Shown here in pieces: positions 1 through 12,313 of a DNA stretch of 64,000 nucleotides. A program made the position numbers and the translations under genes. The notes below the pieces were generated by a model. The model was not told where the DNA came from. It was given only the letters and a program-made list of their open reading frames with translations, and did not search any database. Each line of letters starts with the position of its first letter. Within the stretch, counting starts at the first letter, position 1. The DNA is taken from positions 37,041,505-37,105,504 of the forward strand of contig NC_084590.1 in NCBI RefSeq assembly GCF_033807715.1. Direction: 5' to 3'. The DNA is from Cololabis saira (lineage: Eukaryota > Chordata > Actinopteri > Beloniformes > Belonidae).

Positions 1-3000
1 TAAGTTATGAACAGAATACAAATAGGGCAAAATCCCATTTTCTTGACTTTTCAAGGTGCAGTATGCATTTCTCCCATAACAGCTGAAAGTATAAGAATGA
101 AAAAATATACAAAATGCATGTAATTTCTTAGAGCCTAATTTGTCTCTTGGCCACATGAACATTGGGACAGAAGCTTTTTTTCTGGACTCGGCCAATACAT
201 TTTTGCAGAAATATGACAGTCTGGAAGACACTGGGCACACAGATGGACAGTGAAAAAGTGAATTGTGCTGCAGACGTTATCTGTGAAGTTTGTGATGGTT
301 TATTTCGTTGTGTAGTCTAATCCAAGCTTAACTTGACCACAAGGCTGTTTTTCAAAATACAAACTCTTATATCAACCTTTCAAGTCTATTGGCACAAAAT
401 GGTTAATGACAATGCTTTTAGACAGTTATCTCCCCTTTGACTTTGTTTGTAGTGTGCCATGGATTTACTCATTTACATAAGAGATTTTGGATGGTGATCA
501 GAGATGGCGCCCCCTTTCTTGACTTCAGTGTAAATGGAACTAAATACTCTGCCAAAATCAAAAAGGCTCCCATTATATGGATCAGTGTTTAATCCACATC
601 CAAACACATTATACTTCCTGACATTTTAACTTGTCCTTCAGGTAATATCCACCTATACCACCAACCTCCTTCCTCTGGTGGAGGTATTCTAATTATCTTT
701 CTAAGAATAAGGTATACAGAGGTACAGTGATGAATGGTTTTATTGGAGCAGGTGAGCTTGCTCTTTGAAAGATAACCCTTTGTATGCAAAAGAGAATGTG
801 TTATCCATTCAGATAGCCTTATCTTAATACACAGGAGGTGTTCACAGCCCCACACTCTTGTAATGAAGAGACAGAGAAAGATGAAATAATAAAATGAGAC
901 ATGCACTCCTGCATTACCATATAGATAACCTATACAGTAAGACTGAGCAAGTGAGTTTGTGATCAATAAATGGGTGTGTTTACTCCCAAGTGTGGACCAC
1001 AGGAGGCGTACACTTTTTTTGGAGAGTAAAACAAAAATGAGAGAGAAATCAAGAATTATTGGAAATGCAGATAAAAAGCAAAAGCTGTTAGTTTTAAGCT
1101 TCACTTTTTCAGCCGGTTTATAAAAGAGTACTATGAATCTTCTGCTACAGTGCGACTTGCGTTGCATCAGCCAAGGCATTCACTCATTTTGAGAGCCACT
1201 TTCAAAAGGCTGATTGGATAACCTTTCCAGACCACACCTTGGGCTAAATTGTAGTGCATGTTTATAGGAACAGATCTGCTGCTCAGGCCAGGACCCATAA
1301 AACACATAATCCTTTATACTGACACATCCGATTGCAGAGAGCTTGTCAAACGTTTCTTCAATCCATAAAATGTGCTCAGAGGGGTTTTACGCTGGAGTCA
1401 GCATGGATGGATGACTACTATTTACAGTATGCTGACCTACCAGAGAAACAGTCATACTGTCGAAGCACAAAGCTCTTTTGCAGCTACCTGTTATTATTCC
1501 TCAATTCTATGTGGCCATATTTAGCTCAAGTACATGGAGCTGTGCAGATTGTTAGCTTAAAAGTGAAAAAATATAATGCATCATTTCACTATATAACTCT
1601 TTGTTCAAATAGCACATTTGGCCAAGTGAAAAGGTTGTGATATTTTTTTTCCATCAACTTTTTCTGAATTGTTCCAGTTTTCCCTGATGGAACGAACCTC
1701 CAGCCAAAAAAATGTTTGATTATACTTCTTTCTCTCTCCCCAAGAGATAAAGTCAAAGTCACCTATACTGCCAAAGAGAGATGAAACATTCAAGTGCTTC
1801 TTGTTTGTTTTATTTTATTTCATTTTGTTTTAAATCCCTATATAGTTGCTGGCAGTCCAGCACGTTGAATCATTAGAGCCTTATCAATGTAACAATTCAT
1901 TGTGATTTATCTGCTTTAGCATCTGTGGAAGAAAATGTTATTCAATTTTAAATGAATATAAATGATGTAGAAAATCTCATTACATTTTTGTACCACTGGA
2001 AATGCAGGATTTAACATCATGATTTGGACACTTATAAATTCCTCAACACAGGGCTTAATAATTGCTGAAACATGAGCTGTACAAACTCAACCAGAGTGAG
2101 CAAATAGATATCTTAAAGGTTTGTTAAAGCACAGAGGCCCTCCATCTGAGGTTATTTATCCACCCAATCCACCATGTTGATTAGTCGACATCGCAGTGGA
2201 GCTCAATTTATTGCTAATTAGGATTCTAATGTGCGTTATTAAATACATTGCCATGTCCCAATTAGAAAACAATGGAACCATACATCATTTTAATTGATAT
2301 CCACCTCAAGCCACATGGGCTCACCATCAGCATTCCCAAAATGATCTGTGCATGCTGGAAAGAGAACTGTAGCCTTTTCTTTTTTTCCTCATTGACTTTA
2401 TGTTGTTTGAGTACGTGTGTCCTTATGTGTGCCCCTGATTGTGTTTATCTAGATGTGTGCATATTTTGAGCAATGGGATGTTGAGAACAGCAGTGTGGCT
2501 CCTCATTATAAACCACACATCTCCCATGATACCAAGGCTTTCCATTTATTGAATGGTAATGTGGTGGTGGATGCAAATGCAATCTGCCCCATGCATTTTG
2601 TTCAAGCAATCACTCTTAATAAGCTAGAGTGGAGTGCAGTCAGGAAATATGAGTATTTTTGATCAGTGCAAGTAAACTGATACCGAACATCCAAGTACAC
2701 TAAATGTAATGGAATAGAGACTGATATATAACAGACTTGTGACAAATGCAGTTTTTCTAGTAATAATGGACCGTGCACTGACAGTACTGGCATGTAAATG
2801 CTGCTTTTTGTTACAAACTGGGATTATTTTTATCTAAACAGAAAAGCCAAAAGATGTTAATACAGATATACAAAGAAGGCTTGATGAGACACAGGTGCAC
2901 ACGATCAGGGCAGGTGGGAACAAGGGAATTCAAGACATAACTTAAACATTAGGACAGGCGTTTTCAAAATGAAACCAACCAACTAACCAAAACTGAAAAA

Positions 3001-4595
3001 AAAAACAAAAAAAACGATGTGACATGAACTCAAAAGTGTGATATCTTTACTGTTTCCATCAATCTTTGGCTGCAGCAGGTGGTTTTCTGTAAAAAAAAAA
3101 AAAAAAAGCATCTGTTGCACACAACCTGATGAACAACATACAGTACATCAAGAAAGACACACTTAGCAACAGATTGGTGATCAAATGCCAATCAGCCACA
3201 AATTAAATCCAATGCAATCCAATACAATGCAATGACCTGTCAGGGAATGTTGGCATTTGTGGGTTTTACTTTGACAAATATCATCCCAATGAGATTAGTT
3301 TTCAAGCCAAGTACACAAGATGATAACGATCATATGCTATGTCAAAAAGCAAAACACTCCAACTCTGAATAAGACCTACAGTATTCATGGAAGCGTCATA
3401 ACTTACCAGGTCTGAATGATCTTGTTCCCTCTTCCCGCTGCCGTCCACCCTCAAAAGTTCCCAACAGCTGTTTGATAAACACCGTCCATACCCTCCAAAC
3501 AGTATTGGTCAGGTACTTTTTATGTTTGGCTGTATGGTGCTTTAAATAATTTGCTGAAGAGTTAATATACAGGAGAGTTGCGCTGAAAACAGAATAGAGA
3601 TTGCAATTGGCTTTAATATTTACCAAGGTGTCTTTGAATCAGCTTGATTGAGTATTGAGTAGGCAAAAACTTGCTTTATCAATTTAAAATATGATGTTTT
3701 GTGTTGTGTTTGTTAGCTTTTTGCCACCATATGTATACTTGACAAAAGCAGTCTGTATCCACATTAGTGTTTCAGCTCCACAATAAATGGTGTAAAAACT
3801 TTTTGAAAGAACAGCCTACTAAGAGTTTCTAGAGATGGTTTTTTTTCCTGAAAAATTACTTTCTGCTCATTAAATCTCCAACCACAGAGTAACCCAGCCT
3901 GTTCATTTAACCCCACTGAGGTTGGCCCTGCCCCTCTTCCTCACGATCCAGTTAAAAAGAAGAATCTTCCAAATGTATCAGTCACAGTAACATGTCTGTC
4001 TGATATACAAATGTAAACCATAACAGTAGAGTGAGTGGGGAACAGTGGGAGGGAGACCCCAAAATAGAGGATTTAGGCCTCAAAATCTATCAGACCCCTG
4101 GAGATTTTGAATCACAATAAAAATGAAATTATTCTATAGTGGTGCTTGCTCAATAATAATCAGGGATGAAAAGGACATCATAATTTACTGCATCATGTCT
4201 TCCTAGTTGCTTCTTAAATATTGTTGTCTGTTTTGGATGTGTGTATAACTCCAGCCATCTGTTGTAGGTGTGCACAAGGATTACTGCTCTGGTAGTGTTA
4301 CATGTTCCAACTACTGTAACTTTAAGAATAGAGAGTTGGGATCGTTCCGATTTACAGATATGAGATGATCATGTGCTGCTTTAAGTTTATAAGTGTTGTT
4401 GAAGATAAAAGTGAACATGCAATGCTCCATTTTTAAATTGGTGTCTCGGTTTTGGTCATATCTACTCAAAACTGCATTATGGATTTATCTGTTGCAGTGA
4501 AAGCAGAGTTAATGGTATGTTTCTCAGCATTCATTGATAAGTCCCTTTTTTATGTTTTACTTTTTCTATAGGTTAGAAGGTTCCCTGATTGATTT
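1..4595. other. AT-rich non-coding stretch, no gene seen
   Basis: I see no convincing exon or transposon with clear ends here. Open frames up to 196 codons lack splice context, domain-like composition or codon periodicity and look like chance. The stretch holds a 17-18 base A run near 3,090, several short homopolymers, and around 2,200-2,270 a cluster of TAATTAG/CAATTAG homeodomain-type motifs that could be a conserved regulatory element. It is probably intron or intergenic DNA. Confidence 0.6.
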
Positions 4596-4765
4596 ATAGG
4601 CTCATCACCTGCTGTGCTCTGAAGCGCAGATAAATGGGAATAGTTATGTCAGGAAAGCTTCCAGTGTAAAACCTATAAGCTAAATCAATATAGGGAACTC
4701 TGATCGGCTGTGGCGACTCCTGAAAGGGAAAAGTGGAGTTGCCTTGTATTAGTGACACAACTTTT
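4596..4765 (+). repeat. SINE/RTE-type 3' tail fragment
   Basis: The segment contains a decayed copy of the fish tail whose core reads roughly CAATATnnGGAnnnTGATCnGCTGTGGCGACnCCTnA. Here GGCTGTGGCGACTCCTGAAAGG is split by few changes from a second copy near 27,430-27,480. This tail is shared by RTE-like LINEs and the SINEs that borrow their reverse transcriptase. The family is recalled from general knowledge of fish genomes and was not checked by search; the 5' limit is uncertain. Confidence 0.5.
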
Positions 4766-4845
4766 TTCTGTTTGTTTTTTAATTTATGCTGGAGCCTCTG
4801 CTTGAAATGCACAGACCTGTTTGCTTCCTTTACCTATTCTTCCAT

Positions 4846-6188
4846 TTAAAGGGGACCTATTATGAAAAACACATTTTTTCTTGCTTTAACATATACTGTA
4901 TAAAGTGGTCTCCCCTCACCCTGCCAACACAGAGAAGGTGTAAAGCAACCAAATTCTGCAGTGTCTGTACAGTCGCCCGGAGGATCCTTCCAGTGTCATG
5001 TGACTTTTACGAGCCGTTCAGATTCTGCTCCCGTCGTTACATAATGACAGGAGCGATTTCCATAGGTCGGCCTCCACTGCTTGAAACCACGCCCACAACT
5101 AACTCCGCCGGCTGGAGCCTCCACCATTGTTTCGAAGCGGTGAATCGTGTGGCTGTTTCAACAACGAGGGACAGTAAAAATTAGGTTTTGCATCGACACT
5201 TACCCTCATAAAAGGATCAGTAGCAACAGTACGGACCCGGCAACTGCACACGAGTCAGTTATTTTAGAAATATGATCTTTTCTATGGGCTAAGTATTTAG
5301 CTTAGTATCTATTAGTAATACATTTTTTTCTGTATGGTTTCGGATCTTCCAAGCAATGCACCTGAAGCTGTTCAACGACACCTTCAGAAGATGCACGGTC
5401 CTTCCTTGAGCCAGCAATAGTGCATAAATGTTATTTATATACAACTTATGTTCATTTATTTTTTTTAACAATAAAGTTGCCATTTGTGAACATTCAGTGT
5501 TGTGATTTCTTTACAGTTAACATGATTCATTTGTCTTGTAACATAAATGAAATGAAATGAGGAGGAATCGGAGTAAATAACTGTTAGTGTGAAGACGAGG
5601 TGACCCGTTCCTCCCTTCAGGTAACTAAAGGCTGATTTATGGTTCCGCATTACACCAACGCAGAGCCTACGGCGTAGGGTACGCGTCGATTTAATGCAGA
5701 ACCGTAATTCAGGCTTTAAGATCCCAGGGAGTCGTTTACACCGTGTAACTGCATGCGAGCGTCCGACTATCGCGTCGAGCTGCGTGACATCGGACGCTCT
5801 CTGTCCACACTGAAACCGTTAAACTCGCGGCCAGTTAGGACAGTCCAATAGAAAATAAAGTAATGGAATTGATTTTGTCGCTGAAGCTCGCTCGCATCGC
5901 ATCGGTTATGCTTTAATAGTGTACCCAGCAGCTGCTCTTCTGCCGGAGAGGATTTGTTCCCTCCCCTGCTACACGTCATTCAGTCAGCCAATCAGCACAG
6001 AGCCTCATTATCATAGCCCCGCCCCTCAGAATCCCTCATAGAGAAGGAGGTTAGAAGCGGTAAAAATAGAGACATGGCCCAGAGGCTGAATTTCTGATTT
6101 ATGTAGAAAAAACAAGCTTTTGATTGTTTTTAAGACATTCAAGGCCTGTTTAAAATATACATTAAATGCCATAATAGGTCTCCTTTAA
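4846..6188. mobile_element. TTAA-flanked MITE, long copy (copy A), Kolobok/T2-like
   Basis: The element starts at TTAA followed by AGGGGACCTATTATG and ends with CATAATAGGTCTCCT followed by TTAA. This gives terminal inverted repeats of about 15 bp with one mismatch and a TTAA target duplication. The TTAAAGGRR terminus and TTAA site match what is described for T2-type MITEs and the Kolobok superfamily; piggyBac also uses TTAA but usually has different terminal bases. No transposase frame is present, so the element is non-autonomous. At 1,343 bp it is the longest of four copies in the window (others at 11,461, 11,999 and 34,058). Its middle part, about 5,150-5,970, is missing from all the others, and it carries a small nested hairpin element at 5,626-5,718. 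Confidence 0.75.
5626..5718. mobile_element. Short hairpin MITE nested in copy A
   Basis: The outer arms TAAAGGCTGATTTATGGTTC and GAACCGTAATTCAGGCTTTA are near-perfect reverse complements, and the middle is GC-rich with several CpG-containing palindromic words. The whole unit of about 93 bp can fold on itself. It lies inside the part of copy A that is absent from copies B, C and D. A TAA/TTA-like flank would suit a Harbinger-type MITE, but the superfamily is not proven. Confidence 0.5.
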
Positions 6189-8194
6189 CAGTTTATTTGT
6201 TGATTGGTTGGACAGTTGATTGATTGTGATTGTGCAGGATTGCATTGAACTAAAGTCAATGTAATCTGTTGAGTTCCTTTGCAAATCCATTATTTTGTCT
6301 ATTTATTTTATGTGATGAATTTGTTCTCTATAGGTCTTGAATCTGCACACTGTTCAAATGAACAGAGCTAAAAATTAAAATGAATTGGACTTGGATGGAA
6401 TAAAACTGGACAGAATTGGGTCATACTTAGCTGAATTCCACTGAACTCGTTTGCTGTCGTAAATTATATTTGCTTTTTCTTCATATGTTATATTTCTAGT
6501 TGTTGCCCAAACATGATATTACTTAGATTTTTGCATCTATTTATGGCTAAATATGCGTGTGTAAATCAAATTACTTGTGTAAAATGTTGTGAAAATTTTG
6601 ATTTATAAGATAGAACCAAACACAGGCTACCCGAGGTTTCTCAAATGATATGGAAAGAAGGCTTATGCTAATTTCTGACTTTGCCTTTGCTACTTGCCTG
6701 TGGCTCTCTTGGTATTTTTTTCACTTGGTGTTTAGTGCTTCCAGAGATTAAAGATGGCTATACTGTTTATTAATTAACAAAGAGTAGACTGGTTTTAAAT
6801 TAAATACTCCTTATACGAGATTAAAAAACAAAAAAACCAAACTAACAAAAAACAATCTATGTATAAATTCCATAAAAGAGTAGTCTGAGGATCCATCACT
6901 CCTTTCTTGACCAAGTTAGATTGCATTGTTTGGTCATCAGAGCTGAGGCTGATAGAGCGACTCTCGATCAATAACCATTTCTAATCTTTACCCTTCATCT
7001 TCTCTAGTGAGGGACAAACGCTCTGTTCACAAGTGATTGTACAGATAACCACCTGTTCAAGCCTCAACTGGCTCAATTTTCTCTTGCCCCTGCTGCCAGT
7101 ATTACTGCTAACCACCTCTGCAGATGTAACCTACGTTACATCTGCCCGCAAACTACTCGACCAGTGGGGGGGGGGGGGGCTTGTGTTGGTAATATACTAC
7201 TTTCTCCTCTCTTTGTCTGTATCTGTCCCTATATGCCTCTGTGTGAAGTTGAAAGACCACCCAGGGTTTGTGGGCTTGCTGTGGACCATGTGAGAGAGAT
7301 GTGAGGATGCAAATGAGCTTGAGCTTATCAGAGAACAATGTTTACAAGAAAGATAACCGGTGTACAGCAAATATGTCACATTTGTTTGAAAGAGGGAAAC
7401 TGAGTGCGGAGAAATGCCAAATAAATAATATTAGAAGGAAGGGGCTTCATATTCTCCACAAAAATATTGACTACCTCTGAATTTTATCTGAAAATTAAAA
7501 AAAATGAACTAATCACTCATCTGACAAAAGCTCAGGAGGTAAAGATGGGCCATGAGGGAATCTTTTGCTTCCTTGTTCATTAGAGTTTCTTTACCTAACA
7601 AGCTGTGCTTTGTTCATCGTAATTAAAGAGCCCTCAGCGACCTTTTCTCACCCCCCTCAAAGTACTGTTTCAACAACAGCCTCTTTTAGCATTCACATGG
7701 TTCTCCAGTCCTGGCCTTTTGCTTTTTAGTGAGAACCACTAACCTTTACTCTGCCACTGTGGCTGCTGCATGACAAGTGATGCCAAAAGACCAGGCTATT
7801 TATTGTTTCACTGCTAAAAGAAGGCTTATTGGTGAGGTTATACAAGACTTTATAGCTCAGATAACAGTGGGGGGGGTTTGACTTTTTCTTTGAATTACAC
7901 AGACTCAGACGTTTTTATAAAAGGCTCAATTGTACAGTGACTCTATTCTCTTTTTAAATACAGACAACATGCCAAATGTTGCATTGTTGCTGTCCTTGAC
8001 TTTGTATTATTTGAAAATAAAATGAATTATAGGTTGAGAAATTGTCAAATTTTCCGGCGCTGATGCAAGTGTCAGCCGACCAAAATACACAGTTGGTGCT
8101 CGCAATGAAATCATAAATGGGGGCGGGACTGTGTCAAAGCACCCGGCCTTGTTGTGTGCGTGGCGAGAAGAAATTTGATTGATTGTTTACTGGT
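6189..8194. other. Non-coding stretch with G14 run and a perfect hairpin
   Basis: No gene or complete transposon is visible. It contains a 26 bp perfect inverted repeat at 7,120-7,145 (listed separately), a run of 14 G at 7,166-7,179 and ordinary AT-rich sequence. Frames around 7,033-7,480 are interrupted and have no exon-like features. Confidence 0.55.
7120..7145. repeat. Perfect 11 bp inverted repeat, 4 base loop
   Basis: GCAGATGTAAC is followed by CTAC and then its exact reverse complement GTTACATCTGC. The site lies 20 bp upstream of a G14 run. It could form a cruciform or RNA hairpin, or be a footprint of a small palindromic element; no function can be assigned. Confidence 0.7.
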
Positions 8195-8356
8195 ATGACA
8201 AAGGGGTCAGGAAGGGACAAGCGAAAGCGTCAGAAACACAAGGCATCAAGCGCTGCTGAAACGCTTCAGTGTGATGGCACAATTACTCTTCTGAATCCCA
8301 TGTCAGGGACCACGAATATAAAAACTATCCCAACTAAAGTTGTTCAGGCTTTTTGA
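8195..8356 (+). pseudogene. Short ORF resembling N-terminus of a DNA-transposon or zinc-finger host protein
   Basis: A 53-codon frame starts with ATG at 8,195 and ends at TGA 8,354-8,356. The first 20 residues are very basic (SGRDKRKRQKHK region at about residues 5-16). They resemble the basic leader seen at the N-terminus of many fish hAT/ZMYM-type transposase-derived proteins. No catalytic region follows, so at most this is a fragment. The upstream 100 bp are unusually CpG-rich for this region, in keeping with an inserted segment. Family assignment is inference from composition only; it may also be a chance frame. Confidence 0.3.
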
Positions 8357-8945
8357 CTTTCCTACTTTGCTCTCACTATTGATTCCTCACTTTTCTACTG
8401 AGTACTCCAGGTGAGAATGATTATGGACAGAAGTTAATAACAAATGTATAAGATTAGAATTAATGCAGATGCACAGGACCAAATATTGAAAAATACATGC
8501 TTCTGATGAAAAAAGTAATAGATATTTTAGGCTCATGCATTTTACAATTGAAGAATTCTAGTCCATCCATCAGTCATCTATACTTGCCTATAAATGCCTG
8601 GACTACAAATGAGGCTGTGTAACTATGTGTCTGTTACATCCACAGATAAAAAAGTTAATTATAATCCCACAAGTATACTATAGCCTCTTTAAAACAGCAG
8701 ACATCCAGAAATCACAGCTGAAATAATTACATGACCAAGCTTGTGGATGTCCTGCATTATAGAAATTTAGTTCTCAAAAGTTTTAGTTAAACCCTCATTC
8801 TACTTGAAGCAGAAATCCACACCATGTTTCACTTAAGCTTAAAAAGAAGAAAAAGAAAATACTACAAAATCAACATTTGCACGGCCTGTCCACATCAAGG
8901 TTTAACTCAAGACTAAAGTTGGGTGAAGAAAGCACACTGAACACA

Positions 8946-10537
8946 CAGTGGGGCAAAAAAGTATTGTCAGACACCAGTTGTGCAAGTTCTCCCACTTAAA
9001 AAGATGACAGGGGCCTGTCATTTTCATCACAGGTATACTGTATCTCAAGTATAAGAGACAAAATGAAAAGAAAATATCCAGAAAATCACATTGTCTGATT
9101 TTAAAGAATGTAGCCTATTTGCAAATTATAGTGGAAAATAAGTATTTGGTCAATAACAACAGTTCATTTCAATACTTTGATATATACCCTTTGAACTTTG
9201 ACAGAGGTCAAATGTTTTCTGTAAGTCTTCACAAGGTTTCCACACTATTGCTGGTATTTTGGCCCATTCCTCCATGCAGATCTCTAGAGCAGTGATGTTT
9301 TGGGGCTGTCGCTGGGCAACACAGACTTTCAACTCCCTCCAAAGATTTTCTATGGGGTTGAGATCTGGAGACTGGCTAGGCCACTCCAGGACCTTTAAGT
9401 GTTTCTTATGAAGCCACTCCTTCGTTGCCCGGGCGATGTGTTTGGGATTATTGTCCTGCTGAAAGACCCAGCCACGTTTCATCTTCAATGCTGATGGAAG
9501 GAGGTTTTCACTCAAAATCTCACCATACATGGCCCCATCCATTCATTCCCTTACATGGATCAGTCGTCCTGGTCCCTTTGCAGAAAAACATCCCAAAATC
9601 ATGATGTTTCCACCTCCGTGCTTCACAGTAGGTTTGGTGTTCTTTGGATGCAACTCAGCTTTCTTTCTCCTCCAAACACGACAAGTTGTGTTTCTACCAA
9701 AAAGTTATATTTTGGTTTCATCTCACCAACATTCTCCCAATCCTCTTCTGCATCATCCAAATGCTCTCCAGCAAACTTCAGACGGGCTTGGATATGTACT
9801 GGCTTAAGCAGGGGGACACGTCTGGCACTGCAGGATCTGAGTCCCTGGCGGCGTAGTGTGTTACTGATGGTACCTTTGTTACTTGGGTCTCAGCTCTCTG
9901 CAGGTCATTCACTAGGACCCCCGTGTGATTCTGGGATTTTTACTCACCGTTCTTGTGATCATTTTTACCCCACGGGGTGAGGTCTTGCGTGGAGCCCCAG
10001 ATGGAGGGAGATTATCAGTGGCCTTGTATGTCTTCCATTGTTTGATAATTGCTCCCACAGTTGATTTCTTCACACCGAGCTGCTACCTATTGTAGATTCA
10101 GTCTTCCCAGCCTGGTGCAGGTCTACAATTTAGTTTCTCACGTCCTTTGACAGCTCTTTGGTCTTGACCATAGTGGAGTTTGGAGTGTGACTGTTTGAGG
10201 TTGTGGACAGGTGTCTTTTATACTGATAACCAGTTAAAACAGGTGCCATTAATACAGTAACGAGTGGAGCACAGAGGAGCCTCTTAAAGAAGAAGTTACA
10301 GGTCTGTGAAAGCCAGAAATCTTGCTTGTTTGTAGGTGACACAATCTTTATTTTACCGAGGAATTTACCAATTAATTCAGTAAAAACCCTACAATGTGAT
10401 TTCCTGGATTCTTCCCCCCCATTCCTGTCTCTAATAGTTGAAGTGTAGCTATGATGAAAATTACAGGCCTCTCTCATCTTTTCAAGTGCGAGAACTTGCA
10501 CAATTGTTGGCTGACTGAATACTTTTATGCCCCACTG
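8946..10537 (-). mobile_element. Tc1/mariner transposon, decayed
   Basis: The element spans 1,592 bp, a normal length for a Tc1-like unit. The left end begins CAGTGGGGCAAAAAAGTATT and the right end is its reverse complement with few changes (AATACTTTTATGCCCCACTG). Similarity between the two arms continues for about 200 bp, including the shared words TTGTGCAAGTTCTC and AAATCACATTGT, as in long-inverted-repeat fish Tc1 families. A TA follows the right end; the left flank reads CA, so the TA duplication has decayed on that side. The transposase gene on the - strand is broken (listed separately), so the copy is inactive. Confidence 0.9.
9150..10171 (-). pseudogene. Tc1-like transposase, frameshifted
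   Basis: DDE-type transposase that would cut and rejoin the Tc1 element. On the - strand the probable start is ATG at 10,171-10,169, giving MVKTKELSKDVRN, the usual start of fish Tc1 transposases, followed at once by an in-frame stop. The middle third is spread over different frames by small indels and stops. The last 130 codons (9,150-9,542) are open and contain the D of QQDNNPKH and the E of NPIENLW with exactly 34 residues between them, matching the DD34E spacing. It is a pseudogene; the intact C-terminal frame is not evidence of function. Confidence 0.88.
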
Positions 10538-11460
10538 TATATGCTCTTACCAGGATTGTTCGCGTCACGAAAACTGGGTATCAAACTAATTTTTTCTCTA
10601 CACCCCATGGCAGTAACATGGTAACTTTCTTCTCATTGATGAAAAACCAAATCGTAATGGAAAGTGAGAATAAATGTTTTAACAGGTAACTCTCTCCAGC
10701 CAGATGTGTTTGGTAATACTTTTGCTTTGACATTTGGGACCAGGATCAAACCTGCTCTCCGTAGATCCACAGCCACATGGTATATTAATCCCCCTCCCCC
10801 ACAACGTGCCTCCACACCAGTAACCTCTGAAATGGGAATTGGTGGGAAGAGTGGAAAGGCAGCAGGTGTATTACTTGGAAGCCGGCCCCCGGAGCTAAGA
10901 GGAAAGACGGCTCATGCGTTAGATTACCAATGCCCTGAGCCTGTCAAAAAATGCACCTGCTTGCGGTTTGACGTTAATTTGTTTGGACATGGTTTATAAT
11001 TTAATTCCGTTGCAGAATTAACTTCCAATACAAGAAGCTATTATCTGGGGAGATGGTGATCGTTAGAGGAACCTTCAGTGCTGCTCTGGCCATCCCATGT
11101 GAATGGTAAAACTTTGATGCTCACCTATAAAACACACAACAGCTATGGATTTTGTACACTGCGGATCCATAATAAAAATCCAATTTAGACTTTTGAGAAA
11201 GATATGTCACAACAGAATTGAGTACAACTCCCCCAATCTGTCATGCTTTATGCCTTACCACCTTTAATGCAAATTGTGTGATAAAGGCAAAGTACGTTGT
11301 GGTGAGACACAGGTGGGGTAAGGTCCTCTGAATATAAAATAGGAGCATTTTTTCGCCAGTAAACTTTTGTAAAAATGGCCAATCTTCATTTATGGTGCAG
11401 AGATGGTGCAAAGGGAGGACACCATTAAATTGTGGAATCAACAGGTTTCTATTTATATAT
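10538..11460. other. Non-coding stretch
   Basis: No gene, exon or recognisable element is supported. Frames of 66-111 codons here lack splice context or domain-like composition. Confidence 0.5.
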
Positions 11461-11884
11461 TTAAAGGGGACCTATTATAAAAAACACATTTTCTCTTGTT
11501 TTAACATATATAAAGTGGTCTCCCCTCAGCCTGCCAACTCAGAGAAGGAGGAAAAGCAACCAAATTCTGCAGTGTCTGTACAGCCGCCCGGATGAGCCAT
11601 CCAGTGTGATGTGGCTTCTACGAGACGTTCAGATTCTGCTCCCTTTCGTTACGTAACGACGGGAGTGATTTATAGGTTGGCCTCTGATGCGTGAAACCAC
11701 GCCCACAACTAACTCTGCTGGCCGGAGCTTCCGCCATTTTTGGTAGCGGTGAATCGCGTCATTCAGGCAGCCAATCAGCACAGTGCCTCATTATCATAGC
11801 CCCGCCCACTCAGAATCCTGCATAGATAATGAGGTTAGAGACTGGGAAGATAAAGACATGGCTCAGAGGCTGAATTTCTAATTT
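11461..11884. mobile_element. TTAA MITE copy B, internally deleted and right-truncated
   Basis: It begins TTAA + AGGGGACCTATTATAA and follows copy A (4,846) closely up to the AGCGGTGAATCG region. It then jumps to the sequence that in copy A lies about 820 bp further on (CGTCATTCAGNCAGCCAATCAGC). The right part stops after the words GAGGCTGAATTTCTAATTT, where the terminal inverted repeat and TTAA should still follow, so the right end is lost. It is followed directly by the segment shared with 33.95 kb and then by copy C. Confidence 0.75.
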
Positions 11885-11885
11885 C

Positions 11886-12313
11886 AAAAGCCTAAAGACT
11901 TTTGAAGAGAGTTTAATATGAAGATAATGATTCAGCACTAACTCTAAAATTATTAAAATGCCTTTCAGATGGGTGAAACACTCTTGAAATGTTTAAAATT
12001 AAAGGGGACCTATTATGAAAAACAAGTTTTTTCTTGCTTTGACATATATAAAGTGGTCTCCCCTCAGCCTGCCAACTCAGAGAAGGAGGAAAGCAACCAA
12101 ATTCTGCAGTGTCTGTACGGGCAGCCAATCAGCACAGAGCCTCATTATCATAGCCTCCCCTCCCACTCAGAATCCCACATAGATAATGAGGTTAGAGACT
12201 GGGAAGATAAAGACATGGCTCAGAGGCTGAATTTCTAATTTATTTAGCAAAAACAATCAAAAGCTTGTTTTTAAGACATTCAAGGCCTGTTTAAAATAGG
12301 TATTATATGCCAT
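11886..12313. repeat. 430 bp segment duplicated at 33,950-34,370
   Basis: From GCCTAAAGACTTTTGAAGAG onwards, this segment and the one starting near 33,951 are nearly identical. They share about 110 bp of unrelated flank and then a MITE copy with the same internal deletion. The shared flank lies outside the MITE's TTAA boundary, so the MITE did not jump on its own to both places. Either the whole segment was copied, or the MITE sits inside a larger repeat family. Confidence 0.75.
11999..12313. mobile_element. TTAA MITE copy C, short derivative, right end lost
   Basis: The left TTAA + AGGGGACCTATTATGAAAAAC is intact. Relative to copy A about 1,010 bp are missing (after GTGTCTGTAC, resuming at GCAGCCAATCAGCACAG). 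The right terminus is cut after ATGCCAT, losing the last part of the inverted repeat and the TTAA that copy D retains. Confidence 0.75.
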
